Shown here: piece by piece, positions 25,801-37,140 of the stretch
How the letters are laid out: each line of letters starts with the position of its first letter
Numbering within the stretch: position 1 is the first letter of the stretch
Assembly: GCA_021613335.1 (NCBI GenBank)
Contig: JAJTWR010000021.1
Coordinates: 2,562,001 to 2,626,000 of the forward strand
DNA length: 64,000 nt
Source: Whitmania pigra
Lineage: Eukaryota > Annelida > Clitellata > Hirudinida > Haemopidae
Direction of reading: 5' to 3'
Notes under the pieces: model-generated
What the model was told of the DNA's origin: nothing
Seen by the model: the letters and a program-made list of their open reading frames with translations, nothing else
The model's database searches: none
Program-made: the position numbers and the translations under genes

Positions 25801-28800
25801 GCAGTCAGATATAGACATTCTTGGGATTTGGACAGAAGCCTTTATGCAACCACAGTTTGTTCCATTTCAATAATGATTTGTGAGCTTGCATATCTCATAT
25901 CTCCCAACAATACTGAATCTCTTGGCCTTGCCATTTTGAAATTATTTGTTACATTTAGCTCAGTTCTGTCATACATTTATTTTTACTGATAAAACTCTAC
26001 ATTTGGTGTGCTATATTACCTATATTATCACTTTCAAAACTGAATTTGAGGATAAGTCCTACTGTTTTGATCCTTAACACACCCACTCCATCATTTCAAT
26101 TGTCAGGAGCCAGTACCATTGGTGGTTGAGAAACCTGTGTTTACCTTGACACATTATTGTCAATGATTGGAAAATCATGATGGAAAAATTGGGTACAACA
26201 TAAACTTTAGCTGGTCATGAATGCAGCTGCTAGACTCATTCTTAATGCCAGGCTCACATGTCACCATTACCTTGGTGATCATCTCTAGCTCCACATCATA
26301 AAACGAATGCCTTACGAGATGGCTCTCATAGTTTATAAAGCACAAGCTCATCCCCAATATCTTCAGACATAAATAAATAAAACTAGCAACCCTTGCACAG
26401 AACATCTGCATGTCTAGAACTGATTAGAATAATATTGTATAATAAAAATCATCCTTGTCAAATTTTTTTTTGTGAAAACACAGCTTTCAATATCTTGATT
26501 GTCTGAGGCAATAGTTAACAAGAGTTGAATGATCATACACAGAGTTGTCCATGGCTGAAAACCGGCTTTGGTAGATACAAATTTTTAGGAAAGTTTGACC
26601 CTGAGATTTGTTGATCGTCTTAGAAAAGACTAAACCTTTTTATCATTGTTATCCGGCTACCCATAAACCCTCTAAGGGTCTCTGCAATGGAATCGGCTCG
26701 CAATCACATGATTACAGCCTAATGTAAATGAAGCAAGAGCTATAGAATCTGCTAACATGGATACTGTTTTAATACCTTGAATACCACTTATCCCCTCTGA
26801 GGCTAACATGCTGCTCAAATTCATATGTAAACAGTTTTCTCTCGGTTAACCTTTTCTATGACGATCAATAAGTCTCCGGATCAAACTTTCCTAAAAATTT
26901 GTATCTACCTTCCAAAACTAGTTTTCATCAATGGACAACTGTATATGTAGGTCTGTTCAGAGTGCGATCGTTCGACTCTAACTGTTGTCTCAGAAAATCA
27001 AGTTATCAAAAATGTGATTTCACAGAAATTTTTGACAAGGATGTTCAAGTAAGGATGTAAGTAATAAAATTATGTTTTGAGAGATGTACACTAAAATGCA
27101 AACCACATTAACTTTGACATGTTTTTATTATAATAAATCTTCTTCACCAACCAGTCCATAAATCATCCATGGTTAACTGAGGCTTTCTCCATGCCTCACT
27201 GCCATCTGGAACAGCCTGCCTCCCATCATTCGGCCCCAGCTGACACTTAAACTCTTTAAGCATGAGCTGAAGACCTATCTTTTCAGGATATCCATACAAG
27301 AGCCAAAGTGCCTCTGACGCTATGCTTAAGGCGCCATAGAAATGAACTGTTATTAGTATTTATAATTACTCTAGACAGACAGATACTACGCACAGTTGCT
27401 GCTAGTTCTAAATAATTCTACCATTATTGGTTTTATAGGTTAAGCATTTCTTTTAAAATTATGAAACTGATTTGCTTTATTGATTCCTTTAAGGTTCAAG
27501 AATTTCATCAACTGGATTCAAATCTGCAAGTAAAACAGTTTTTGGAAGATACAAGAAACTATTTGCATCAGATGCTGAAGATTATTAATATCAATGAAAG
27601 AACTCTCATAACATTGCAAATAGTTACAGATCTTTCCTATGCATGGAACATAATAGATAGGTGAATATTTCCAAAATTATGATTTTTTTAATAAGAACAT
27701 TCTTAGGTTATTTGCTATTATGTTATTAATCTTTTGAGGTATGATTTGTATCTTCATCATGATCATGATCCTTATGTGTGATTATCTTTGTTTTACAAGT
27801 AATTATATTTTACCTAGATTTACAGTAGTAATGCAACAAGGAATCAAAAAAGAGCCAAATCTTGTTATTAAACTGAAATCAGCTTTCTTAAAGGTTGTTT
27901 GGATTTGACATTTTAATTACATTATTTATTTCAACAATTTGAAGGGTCATCTTATTAAATAATTATAAAATAGTGATAGTAAGAGTAATTGTAATATTAA
28001 TAAATATAATTAAAGCTCCTGACAACCTGCAGACGTGCACAAATGCCATTAGTGACTGGCATCTTGTCAACTTTCTCGTTACCTGCAGAAATCTGAAATA
28101 ATGTTCATCAATGCAACTCAAGAAAGTCAATAAATATCGCTAGTTCCTACATACCCTTCTTCCTTCCACTGCCCTAAAACCCTTCAGTCACATTTTGATT
28201 CCCACCTCAGCTCAGAACAACATGCCTCCTCCATAATAAAATCCTGCATCAATCTCATCTGGGCAATCTGGTATGTCTGTCCATTCCTTTCTGTATATAT
28301 TACTTCTGCTCTTGAGCACAGTCTAGTCCTCTCTCTCCTTGACTACTAAAACTCTCTCCTCTATGGCATTCTGTCTCCCTTTTCTGCTATCCCTTCATTG
28401 CATCTAAATCAAGTTAGCTAAACTTGTTCTCCTTGACCCTAATCTTGACAGTTCTGAAACCCTGATGCATCTGCACTGGCTATCCATACCTTACTGCATC
28501 ATTTACAAAATATCTATACTGATTTATCGTACCTTAAACGCATGCAATCCCAAAAACTCAATCATCTCATTTACCACCACCAAATCCCTGATCATCTTTG
28601 CTCATCCTCTACAATTCACCTGCACCAACCAGTCCATAAATCATCCATCATTAAATGAGGCTTTTCCAAATCCTCGCCTACCATCTGGAACAGCCTGTTT
28701 CCCATAATTCGGTCCCGGCCAACATTAATGTTGTCTTAATAAAGACTTATCTCTTCGAGATATTCATAAAGGACCCAAGGTGCTAAGCTTAAGGCACCAT

Positions 28801-31800
28801 AGAAATTAACTATTATTATTATCCTCCAAAATGTCAAACTTGAGTTTTTTTTATTTATCTGAATATTGAGTGCCTTATGTATCTGTTTAGGATGTGGAGG
28901 CACTTAATCTATCTACCATTTTTATGGCACCTCTACCCAAGGCTGGGTTGCAAACGCGACACATAACAACTGTTGCTGTTATCACTGTATGCAGGAATGC
29001 TACCCATTCAACCAACTGCAGGAAAGCCGTCGGTCTCCGTTTTTAAATATCCATCGAATGACAGTACAAAATCATTGGCCAAAAGACACGGTGTTGTTGA
29101 AAGAAATGGGCCGACCGTGGACTTGCAAAGCAATGTAATCTGTAGACCACACCGCGGTCGGTCGAGTTTCAATTTCTATCTGAGGCCCAGTTTACATATA
29201 TTAAGTACATGGTGTGAAGGAGCCATTGAGGGCTTTCATGACCTGTCAGTGTCCTGACTATTTATTTATGTTATTTGTTGTATTTGCTTTTGGGTTGTTA
29301 ATTTGTATCGCGTAGGTGGAATGAATGTGAAGTGGCGTGTCTGTCGTCTGCCTGGAACCGCGCGATGCGCTGATTGGCCGCGCAGTTATACAATTAGCAT
29401 GTCTAGGATGAAGGCTATAAAAGGCGACAGGCAGACGACAGAACATCTTTTTAGTCGTGAAAGCTCGGAGAGTGTGTGGGTGAGAGAGAGTGTGAGTCGA
29501 GAGTGGCAGACGAGTTTTGGAGAGATTTGAGATAGACTGTTTTTATCGAATTTTGTAATTAGTTATTGTGGGCTTCCGATTGCTTGTACATTTTGATTGA
29601 TTTTTAATATATTGCTTCCATTATATCTGAATCTTGTGTTGTCATTTCGATAAGAATCGGCTCGTGTAGACATATCCCGAATATACAGGAGAAAGAACTT
29701 TTACATGACCAATGCAGGCAACTGGGGTGGAGGCCATAACAAGGTCAACGGTGGTGAATGTTGGGTCCAGAAAGACAAAATCTAACAGGGACATCCAGCT
29801 AATTACAGGATATGGCTCGCCCCCTGAAAACATGAGGAGATTTAAAGGGCTGAAACGTTTGAAGACAGGGCAAACTCTTCTGAAGATCCCTGTCAGAGCT
29901 CCAAGGCAGAGTGACATGAAACTAATCAAATCACAGTTCCTCAAATTGTCTTTTAATATAATTTTATAATTTTTTTTTTAATAGAATTTTAAAATAATTT
30001 CTTTTGATCCTTCCATGAGTTCTGATTGTAATGTGCACAATGATTAGATTTGAAGTTAGAATTTAATATAGCTCATATTTTGGTTATACCAAATGGTTAT
30101 ATGGAGTAAAATGCAGGAACTTCATCTGGCAAACTAGTATCGTTACGATGAAGATATCATTGTCCATGTCAAGATGCTTTTGGCTTTAAGTTTTGCTGGT
30201 GTTGACATGCATTTGAGATTTGGATCGAAAGTTCTCTGAGAGAAATGGATTCAGTGCTTGATTATTGGGAAGACAACTACATTGGAAAATAAAAAAAGGA
30301 ACCTCAGATTAGAATCTTGGTTTGCTATCTCACTGTGGGATGTCAGATAACACATTTTTTGTTATTAATTTACATTTTAATTTAGTTTAATAATTTTTTA
30401 CAATAAATTTCACTCCCCTTCGATCTGGCTTTTTTGGTGGGGTCCATAAGGAAAACTAATTGAAGCTATGCAACTTAAGATGGAAAATGAAATAGCAACA
30501 TATATTAAAAATACATTACAATAATAATAACAATAATAAATTACACTAATTATATGAAGGCTATGCCTTGCTTTTCAAATGATGGATTTGGTTGTGATTA
30601 CATATTTAGTTGATTTTAAATTTGATAATATTTACAGCTAGCTTCTGCACTGGATTTACCTTTGTTGAGGATCAATCAATCTAATAGTTCTGATCTTATT
30701 AGTGTTTCTCAGTATTATTCAGGAGAACTGGTTGCTTATGTAAGAAAGGTTTTACAGGTTATTGATAATTTTTATTTTAAGTTGGCTTTAATTGAATACA
30801 CTAGCTTGGAATGGCTCTAAAAGAACATTCTAGTTAATTGCAAGTGAACTCAAATTGGTGCATTATTTAAATTTTAAATGAGTTATTGAATGAGAATTTT
30901 CTAATTTTTTTTAGGTTATACCAAAAACAATGTTTGTTATGCTGGCCAAAATAATTGATTTACAAACTAATAATATAAAAGAAGTTCCCACAAGGCTGGA
31001 TAAGGACAAGATGAGAGATTATTCGTTGCTTACAGAAAGATATGAGGTCAGAGTATTGGATCACTAATGTTGTTTAAATCAGGCATTTTAAATTTTGTTT
31101 TCAATCTAGTTTTGATTTGTTTTTAGTTTTATTTATGGCAAAAAATTGAAGAGTCAAAATTTTGTTAATAAATTGTTTATTTATTACAGTTTATTATTAA
31201 ATTAATTCTCAGTTTTTTTTCAAAGTTTTTAAACACAATGTAATTATTATTGTAATTACATTATTATTACAATATTTATTATATTATTAATTAATAATTA
31301 TAATAATTAATATTGTTTAAATAATTTAATAATAATTAATATTATAAATTAATGTAGTTATAAACTGTGGTAACAGTGTTAAGTAATGCCGTAGGCATGC
31401 TGTGAATACTTTCCACAACTTTCTTATGCTCTGCTAACTTTTCTTTTTTCATCTCAGCAATCACCAGCAACAGGCGAAAGTTGACTAAAAAGTTAAATCA
31501 CATTAGTTAAATCATTTTTTTTTAGTTACAAGAAAAGTTTAATTAAATCAAATTTAGTTAAAATTGTAGTTTAATTAACAAATTTTAGTTAATATTTAAA
31601 TTAATGTTATAATTTAGTTAAACAATTGCCTGCAAGAAATTGACTGAGATGATGAAGCTGTAGTGCTACTTCCACAGAAGCGATGTGTCAAATTAAAATT
31701 TTTAGTGATCAATCGACTAAATCTGCAGCCCTATTATATTTTGTTTCTTTTGAATACCTTTTTCTTTTTCAGGTTGCCAAATTAACCCATGCTATATCTA

Positions 31801-34800
31801 TCCTTACAGAAGGTATGCTAATGATGAAGTCAACCCTCGTTGGAATAATTAAGGTGTCTTTTGATGGAGCAATTAATTAAAGAATTTCATGACTATTAAT
31901 ATTTATTTTGTTTACTTAAAGTTAATGAATTAAAATTACATAAATATTAAATGGGTATGCAAACTGATGTTTAAATTTCAGATTGAATCAAAACATTTGT
32001 TGGAAGATGGTATAAGGAAGGAATTGGTCAATAGGGTTGCAATGGCTCTTCATGAATCTCTCATCTTTACAAAAGGAAAGGTAACATACGATTAAAATTT
32101 TGATTTGGAAAATCATCCATGCCAATACTGCAACAATTTACAGACAAATGATTTGATGTCTAAACTGGAGGAGGTGGGCATTATTATGGATGGTTATAGA
32201 AGATCTTTTGAATACATTCAAGATTATGTGAATATATATGGTTTAAAAATATGGCAAGGAGAAATTTCAAGAATTATTAACTACAATGTGGAGCAAGAAT
32301 GCAACAGCTTTTTGAGAAATAAGGTTAAGGTTATTGTTTTTCAGGTACTCATTTTTACATTTATATTCTTATTAACTCTAGGTCCTAGACTGGCAAAGCA
32401 TTTATCAATGTAAGACAGTTCCGATTCCCCATTTTCCACCAGTTGATTCATCTATAAATTTTGTTGGTCGATTGACTCAAGAAATATTGAGGATTACAAA
32501 TCCAAGGTGGGTTTCATAGTAGTTATCTAAATACATAAAATCAAGAGTATGCATGTTTGACAAAGTTCATCAAAGCTTCTGATACAGCTAAAACCATATA
32601 AGCTGATATAAAACAAAATGCCCACAAAATCATCACAACAGAAATCATAGATTCTTAAATCAATTGACAAATAAATCAAAAATTTAATTTTAGAAATTAA
32701 TGAAATTCAAAAATTTTCATTTGTTTTTTTAACATTTTAAATTGCCCACCTCTGAAGTTGGTTCTTTTATGATATGTAGCAACTGTGTTGATTTTCATTT
32801 AAATATATTAATATTTATTGATTGCTTAATGAGGTCAAAGTTTTCAATATCTAAATTTTTACTAAAATTGAGTTTTTTTGGTCAAATTTGAATCAAAAAA
32901 CTAAAATGAGTTTCTAAAGAAGCATTTTTAGCACTCTATTGCATATATGTATATACTAATATTCTTTGGCTAATTGCTGCAGCAACAGTCAACAAGGATG
33001 TCAGACACTATCTTTTCAGAACTACCAGACACATAATAGACATTAATAGATAATATTAGACTTAAATCAAGGTATTTAAATAAAATTATTACATTGAAAC
33101 GTTGATTTCTGAAGAAATTGTTGGTCAACCTAGTCATATAAAACTTTGTCACTGTTGAGCATATATTAATAGAATAAATAAAAAATTTGTAAAACTTTCT
33201 TTTTTTATATTATGAACACATTTGGGGCATGGGCACACAAAATTTAAAAAATTAGTTTTGAGTGGCACCCTATTCAACATGGTACTATTCATATATTTGA
33301 AATAATTTATAATTAAAATTAGAAATATCTTTGACTAAGCACACTTGACTAAACTCGACTCAAAATAATAAAAAAAATCACCATTAGAAGATAGTATGTT
33401 GAGTTTAATAGAGTATGGTTGCTCAAAAATGTCATCCAAAATTGGTTGAAAATTTAATTTAATATTTAACATTTAACTTCTAAAACAGATCCACTATCTA
33501 CCTTGACTATATGCACACTTGGTATGATTCAAGAAGCAAAGTTGAAGTAGTGACAATGAAATTATTTGAAAAGCTGGAGGTTTGCTTTATTTAAATATTT
33601 TTTACTGTTATTGTCAGTGTCCTGACTGTTTATTTATATTATTTGTTGCATTTGCTTTTTGTTGTTATTTTCTATCGCGTAGGTGGAATGAATGTGAAGC
33701 GGCGTGTCTGTCGTCTGCCTGGAACCGCGCGATGCGCTGATTGGCCGCGCAGTGATACAATTAGCTGGTCTAGGAGGAAGGCTATAAAAGGCGACAGGCA
33801 GACGACAGTTGAGCTTTTTTGAGTCGTGAAAGCTCGGAGAATGCGTGGGTGTGAGAGAGAGTGTGAGTAGAGAGTGGCAGACGAGTTTTGATTTGAGCTT
33901 TGAGATAGACTGATTGTATCGAGTGTTGTAATTAATTGTTGTTGGCTTCTGATTTCATGTACATTCTGATTGATTTTTAATAATTTGCTTCCCTCGTATG
34001 TGGGTCTTATGTTGTCGTTTTGGTGGGAGTTGGCTCGTGTAGACATATCCCGAATATACAGGAGACAGAACATTTACAGTTATATTGTATTGCTAATATA
34101 AATAATTATTTAAAGAAGTCTGTTGGCACATGGGGACTGACTGGAGTGGACAAGTTGCTTGGGTTTATGATCGTTCAGACCTTGCAAGGTTTTACCAACT
34201 TGTGTTCCAAGATAATGTCTGACAAGACCATTGCAGAGATAATCATAAAGATTGAAGAATCTCAAAACAATGAGTTTATGGGTATGCTCAGCAGATTTTT
34301 TAAAATTTTATTTCCCATAATACAATTTTATTTAGTTAATCTAAAATGTAGTTTATTGTTTTACCTAAGAACAATACAACATTGCACTGACTGCATTTGA
34401 TAGTGGGAGGATGTATAATGTTTGAGCATTTTATTGAGATGCAGTGAGAGTTGGGAGTGGATGAGCAATGTGGGAGCTGACCTATTACTAAATGCGATTA
34501 TTGTGGCTTCATTACAAAGACTGAATATTGCATGCAAAAAAATTAATCAAACAAATTGTTTGTAATTGTAATTGTACTTCATTTATGTAGTGCCATATGC
34601 ATAGCTTCTCAAACGAAGGTGATAATTGCCTCTGTTCTAGCCTCTTTTTATGGGGTCTATAAATGAGGTGATTAAAAATCAACTGATAGAGATAAAAATG
34701 TGATTGTTTTAAAAAATTAAAGAAAGATCAGAGAGCCAGGGATGACTATTGCCAATACCGCCATATGCAGGCATCTAACACATTTGGCCAACCTCCATGC

Positions 34801-36663
34801 TTTTAATATATATTTTGCACAAAGACTGGATGCCACAAAACTGAAAATTTTAAATTTGTTATTTAAATTCTGCAGTTCAAAGAGTTATATCACAAGCACA
34901 TAGCAAGTTAGCTAAATTTTCTACTCAAATCCTGGATGTTATTCTCAAAGTAATTTTAAAAAGTTTTTTTATTAAGAACTTTCGTTTAATAATTTGCCTT
35001 TTTAGGTGGGGCAGATGCAATTACTTAGGGAATGTATTAGTCATCAGTTATCACTTCTTTGCAAGTTTGATTCAAAGTTTTTTTCTGCTTCCATGAACAA
35101 CTTCAACAAGTATGTGTTGATTTCGTAAAAAATAACGTTGAACTTTCAGGAAATATTTTTCATTTTACAGTTCATTGCTGGGAAACATCGAGAGACATTA
35201 CCATGACCTTTCTCATCCAATGCCAACAGAGAATAATCCTATTTTATATGAGACTTCAGCCTATCTTGATTCAGCAGGAGTTAATGATCCCCTGAGAAAA
35301 GTTTGTTGGAATTTTATTTGTGTTTCATCCTGGCTTGTGTTTCCAGAGCATTATTATTTTTGTCTGTGATGGTAACAGTCATAATGTATGGTGTTTGGTG
35401 TAATTCCAGCCTGAAGCGCCATGGACTGACCTTTGATAGAGGATAGAATATATTTATTTTGTGATAACTCACTAAATAAAAATTTGATTGCGGGGAAATT
35501 TTAGTATGTTATGTAATTATATATTTGTGATTACCAGTGATGGGCTTTAACTAAAAAACTACTTTAAACTACTTTAACTACTTTTTCGTTGACATTTGAT
35601 AAAATTAATTTTCTGGACAATTGAACAAGACATAATTATTAGCATATTTATTTACACTAGTGTAACATTTTCAATAAAATTTTATTGTACAAATTAATCA
35701 AAAACAGAAGAAACTGCTTATAAAGTGATGTACCAAATTGTGAAATTGGAAAAAAATTATTTTTCTTCATTTTATTTTACAATTTTTTTAAAAGTAGTTA
35801 ACTATTTGTAGTTAATAACTACTTTAAAAGTAGTTAACTATTCGTAGTTAACTCCTAAAAAAGTAGTTAATAACTACTAATTAATATATAACTAATTATT
35901 AGTAGTTAGGAAGTAGTTAATAACTACCTTTAAAAGTAGTTAACTATTCGTAGTTAACTCTTAAAAAAGTAGTTAAGAAGTTAAGAAAATCAAAAATTGA
36001 TTTTTTCAATAGCAATTATTTAAATATATATATATATATATATTATATTACTTTCAGATATACATTTCTACTCATGAAATTCATTATTTCACCATCTTGA
36101 ACTTTGTTTTTATAACCTACTTTCTGCAGAAGTTGACATGGACCAAATCTCTGAGTAAGTTTATAGATGATACCTATGATTAAAACTACACTGAAATTAA
36201 TTCTATTTCCAGATGCAATGTTATCTCGAAAACTGTCTGAGTGCATTGATGGAGCACCTTTTATAACTGGTGTTGTGACTGTGTTCAAGCAGTACCACCA
36301 CCAAAATGCTTTCCAATTGATTTCTTTCTTGGTCAGATATTCAAAGTACCTTATTTACTCAAACCAGAGGTTTCAACATTGCCAAGCATTTTAGAGGAAT
36401 TAATTTAGTAGTTAATTAATATCTTATAATTTCATAGTAACCAAGCAAGTGCAGCTCATGATATGACTTCATTGAATTTTGTGGAACAATTCATTGCTCA
36501 TAGCAAATTTGGAGATCAGGTATGACGTCCATTACTTAATGACAGTTATGATGATATGCTCATAAATTATAACAGATATGGGTTCAAATTAATGCTTCAT
36601 TAGGAAAAACATTTATTTTAGGTCAGCGAGTTCCAGATGCCATCAATTGTGGATGATAAGTAA
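19847..36663 (+). CDS. WASHC5: WASH complex subunit 5 (strumpellin), 28 exons, complete
   Basis: Core subunit of the WASH complex, which activates Arp2/3 on endosomes. Exons in phase: 19847-20074, 20145-20251, 20310-20394, 20458-20558, 20620-20736, 20806-21031, 22053-22166, 22226-22406, 24540-24658, 24852-24972, 25032-25144, 27494-27660, 27818-27893, 30638-30757, 30915-31046, 31773-31853, 31982-32080, 32144-32323, 32382-32506, 33489-33579, 34116-34281, 34876-34949, 35006-35109, 35171-35300, 36058-36154, 36213-36369, 36438-36519, 36622-36663; about 1144 aa (human 1159). Diagnostic blocks: [87 protein letters not shown]. The N-terminus ([12 protein letters not shown]) fixes the start. The last three exons diverge strongly from the vertebrate C-terminus. 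Introns of 2-3 kb are full of repeats. Confidence 0.95.
21457..21910 (-). pseudogene. LINE reverse transcriptase C-terminal fragment, in WASHC5 intron 6
   Basis: The minus-strand frame reads [33 protein letters not shown] and [20 protein letters not shown], the thumb/post-RT region of CR1/Jockey-type LINEs. Only this end is present, as expected of a 5'-truncated copy. It is antisense to WASHC5. Confidence 0.8.
22407..24539 (+). other. WASHC5 intron 8, with an imperfect tandem repeat at 23850-24060
   Basis: The 2.1-kb intron is AT-rich except for a GC-richer block at 23370-24230. In that block three imperfect units recur (TTTCAGTGTCCTGTACTCC, TTTTGTGTCCTGCATTCC, TTTAGTGTCCAACACTTGCC), spaced 78 and 68 bp. 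Open frames cover the block on both strands (111 codons plus, 131 codons minus), with no protein similarity I recognise. The rest shows nothing. Confidence 0.5.
25555..25680 (+). repeat. Rep-A fragment in WASHC5 intron 11
   Basis: Shares GATCAGCCCGATG, TACTGCCTGGACTGGAGAAG and TCTTATTGGCTTCTTCTCG with the Rep-A copies at 14282 and 44945. Only the second half of the repeat is present. Confidence 0.5.
26205..26375 (+). pseudogene. LINE reverse transcriptase fragment (CR1/L2-like)
   Basis: In the plus frame one reads [20 protein letters not shown], then [20 protein letters not shown], matching the post-RT N-A-A-A-R-L-I and R-I-x-Y-K-x-x-L-x-x-Y-K-A blocks of CR1/L2 LINEs. A stop codon interrupts it. 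Confidence 0.65.
26449..27053. mobile_element. Foldback-type MITE with about 200-bp inverted repeats
   Basis: The left arm begins CATCCTTGTCAAATTTTTTT and the right arm is its reverse complement (ends TTTTTGACAAGGATG). Matching continues inward through TAGATACAAATTTTTAGGAA, AAAGTTTGA.CC and TTGATCGTC.TAGAAAAG, so each arm is about 200 bp with a spacer of about 200 bp. No coding region. I could not define a target duplication. It is in WASHC5 intron 11. Confidence 0.75.
27130..27345 (+). repeat. CR1/L2-like LINE 3' end fragment
   Basis: Shares CACCAACCAGTCCATAAATC, ATCTGGAACAGCCTGC and AAGGCGCCATAGAAAT.AACT with the longer copy at 28120-28820. In protein terms this is the very end of a CR1/L2 ORF2 (AAxxxWNSLPxxIR region) plus 3' UTR. 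Confidence 0.7.
28120..28820 (+). pseudogene. CR1/L2-like LINE 3' portion in WASHC5 intron 13
   Basis: A decayed reading frame with several stops. Recognisable blocks are [14 protein letters not shown] thumb sequence, [20 protein letters not shown] (28470-28530), and a C-terminal [14 protein letters not shown], equivalent to the AAPKLWNSLP end of CR1/L2 ORF2. It ends with AAGGCACCATAGAAATTAAC and a short ATT repeat. Same orientation as WASHC5. Confidence 0.75.
28880..28985 (+). repeat. Rep-B fragment
   Basis: Contains CCAAGGCTGGGTTGCAAACG, AACTGTTGCTGTTATCACTG and TGCAGGAATGCTACCCATTC, shared with the Rep-B copies at about 39350 and 54470. Confidence 0.55.
29244..29705 (+). mobile_element. 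Solo LTR (copy 1), 462 bp
   Basis: Starts TGTCAGTGTCCTG and ends TTTTACA, within TG...CA ends, flanked by the 5-bp duplication TGACC (29239-29243 and 29706-29710). It is about 85-90% identical by eye to the copy at 33612. Contains the core promoter GCTATAAAAGGCG at 29414-29426. No internal retrotransposon sequence remains, so it is a recombination product. It lies in WASHC5 intron 13 in sense orientation. Confidence 0.88.
29416..29423 (+). promoter_or_regulatory. TATA box of solo LTR copy 1
   Basis: TATAAAAG, conserved in the second LTR copy at 33783-33790. The surrounding GAAGGCTATAAAAGGCGACA is identical in both, apart from AGGATGAAGG/AGGAGGAAGG upstream. Whether it is active is not known. 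Confidence 0.6.
30000..30637 (+). other. Remainder of WASHC5 intron 13
   Basis: AT-rich; nothing recognised before exon 14. Confidence 0.4.
31047..31772 (+). other. WASHC5 intron 15, very AT-rich
   Basis: About 31240-31360 is almost pure A/T with many short palindromes (ATTAATAATTA-type). About 31480-31620 repeats TTAGTTAAA-type words, recalling the TAGTTAAC arrays at the ends of the hAT at 60177. No intact element seen. Confidence 0.45.
32507..33488 (+). other. WASHC5 intron 19
   Basis: About 980 bp of AT-rich DNA with no recognised repeat or gene. Confidence 0.5.
33612..34078 (+). mobile_element. Solo LTR (copy 2), 467 bp
   Basis: Starts TGTCAGTGTCCTGACTG and ends AGAACATTTACA, flanked by GTTAT on both sides (33607-33611 and 34079-34083). 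TATA box TATAAAAG at 33783-33790. Lies in WASHC5 intron 20, sense orientation, ending 37 bp before exon 21. Its two ends and its TATA region match copy 1, confirming the LTR boundaries. Confidence 0.88.
34560..34810 (+). repeat. Rep-B copy in WASHC5 intron 21
   Basis: Contains TTGTAATTGTAATTGTACTTCATTTATGTAG, a GCCATATGCATAGC block, and further on ATTGCCAATACCGCCATATG and CATTTGGCCAACCTCCATGC. Diverged relative to the 39250 copy, with extra DNA in the middle. Confidence 0.55.
35535..35995 (-). mobile_element. Non-autonomous derivative of the hAT family at 60177, in WASHC5 intron 24
   Basis: Starts CAGTGATGGGCTTTAACTA, like the right end of the 60177 element. It shares CTGGACAATTGAACAAGACA, ACACTAGTGTAACATTTTC, ACTGCTTATAAAGTGATGTA and then arrays of AGTAGTTAACTA. 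The transposase region is deleted. The second terminal repeat is eroded, so no duplication can be called. Confidence 0.7.
36026..36044. repeat. (TA)n microsatellite
   Basis: Short run of about nine TA units just upstream of the acceptor of WASHC5 exon 25. Confidence 0.8.
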
Positions 36664-37056
36664 TTCTTATTTTGGACTAAATTTCAAAGATATGTTGAGA
36701 AATGATTACTTGGGACACCATTAGATCCATCATTATTTCAACCAGACACTAATAAATTGATGATCCTTATCAATAAAATATATTTTCATATTTTATTTTA
36801 TGTCTAGAGGTCGCAAACTTTGAAAAAAACCGAAGTTGTTATTCTTCATATATAAGACGTCCGCACGTATATTTCACGCTTGGAAAAAACGTGGTTTATT
36901 GGACCAAATTTAGAAATTTAATGCATCTGATTATTCACGGGACGTTATGTCCAAAAAATGCTAAGCGTCATCGCCATTGCTTTGGATTCAGGATTAAGAT
37001 AATTGTTTGTAGCTAATTTTACATCTTGGATATTCATATTCATGCAGCTTGAACGG

Positions 37057-37115
37057 TTTTTATTTATTTATTTATTTGGTTATAGTCCGTTGCGTAACTA
37101 AGATGATTTGGACTT
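37057..37115 (-). mobile_element. Rep-C: 59-bp LINE-tail retroposon with 12-bp target duplication
   Basis: Flanked by CAGCTTGAACGG (37045-37056) and CAGCTCGAACGG (37116-37127), one mismatch. Read on the minus strand the insert starts AAGTCCAAATCATCTTAG, continues to GCAACGGACTATAACC and ends in an (AAAT)n tail, as expected of target-primed reverse transcription. Confidence 0.75.
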
Positions 37116-37140
37116 CAGCTCGAACGGCAAAGGTAGTGTT

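Larger units (their letters stand above)
29192..29912 (-). repeat. Rep-A copy split by a solo LTR
   Basis: Rep-A in minus orientation: GAAGGAGCCATTGAGGGCTT lies left of the LTR and GGCCATAACAAGGTCAACG, GTTGGGTCCAG, GGGCTGAAACGTTTGAAGAC and TTCTGAAGATCCCTGTCAGA to the right. The LTR at 29244-29705 interrupts it between the two, so the LTR inserted after the Rep-A copy. Confidence 0.75.

Noticed and set aside
29706..29912. Hammerhead ribozyme in Rep-A (conserved CTGANGA next to GAAAC)
   Set aside because: All copies keep a CTGANGA word with only N varying, and GAAAC is nearby, but GAAAC lies on the wrong side and no stem II could be formed, so the fold fails.
31240..31360. Origin or matrix-attachment element in the A/T-only palindromic stretch
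   Set aside because: Composition alone is not evidence; similar runs occur in many introns here.
5891..36663. Trans-spliced operon of NUP107, EIF4A3 and WASHC5
   Set aside because: Same strand, but intergenic gaps are 5.8 kb and 1.4 kb and no spliced-leader acceptor or short operon spacing is seen.
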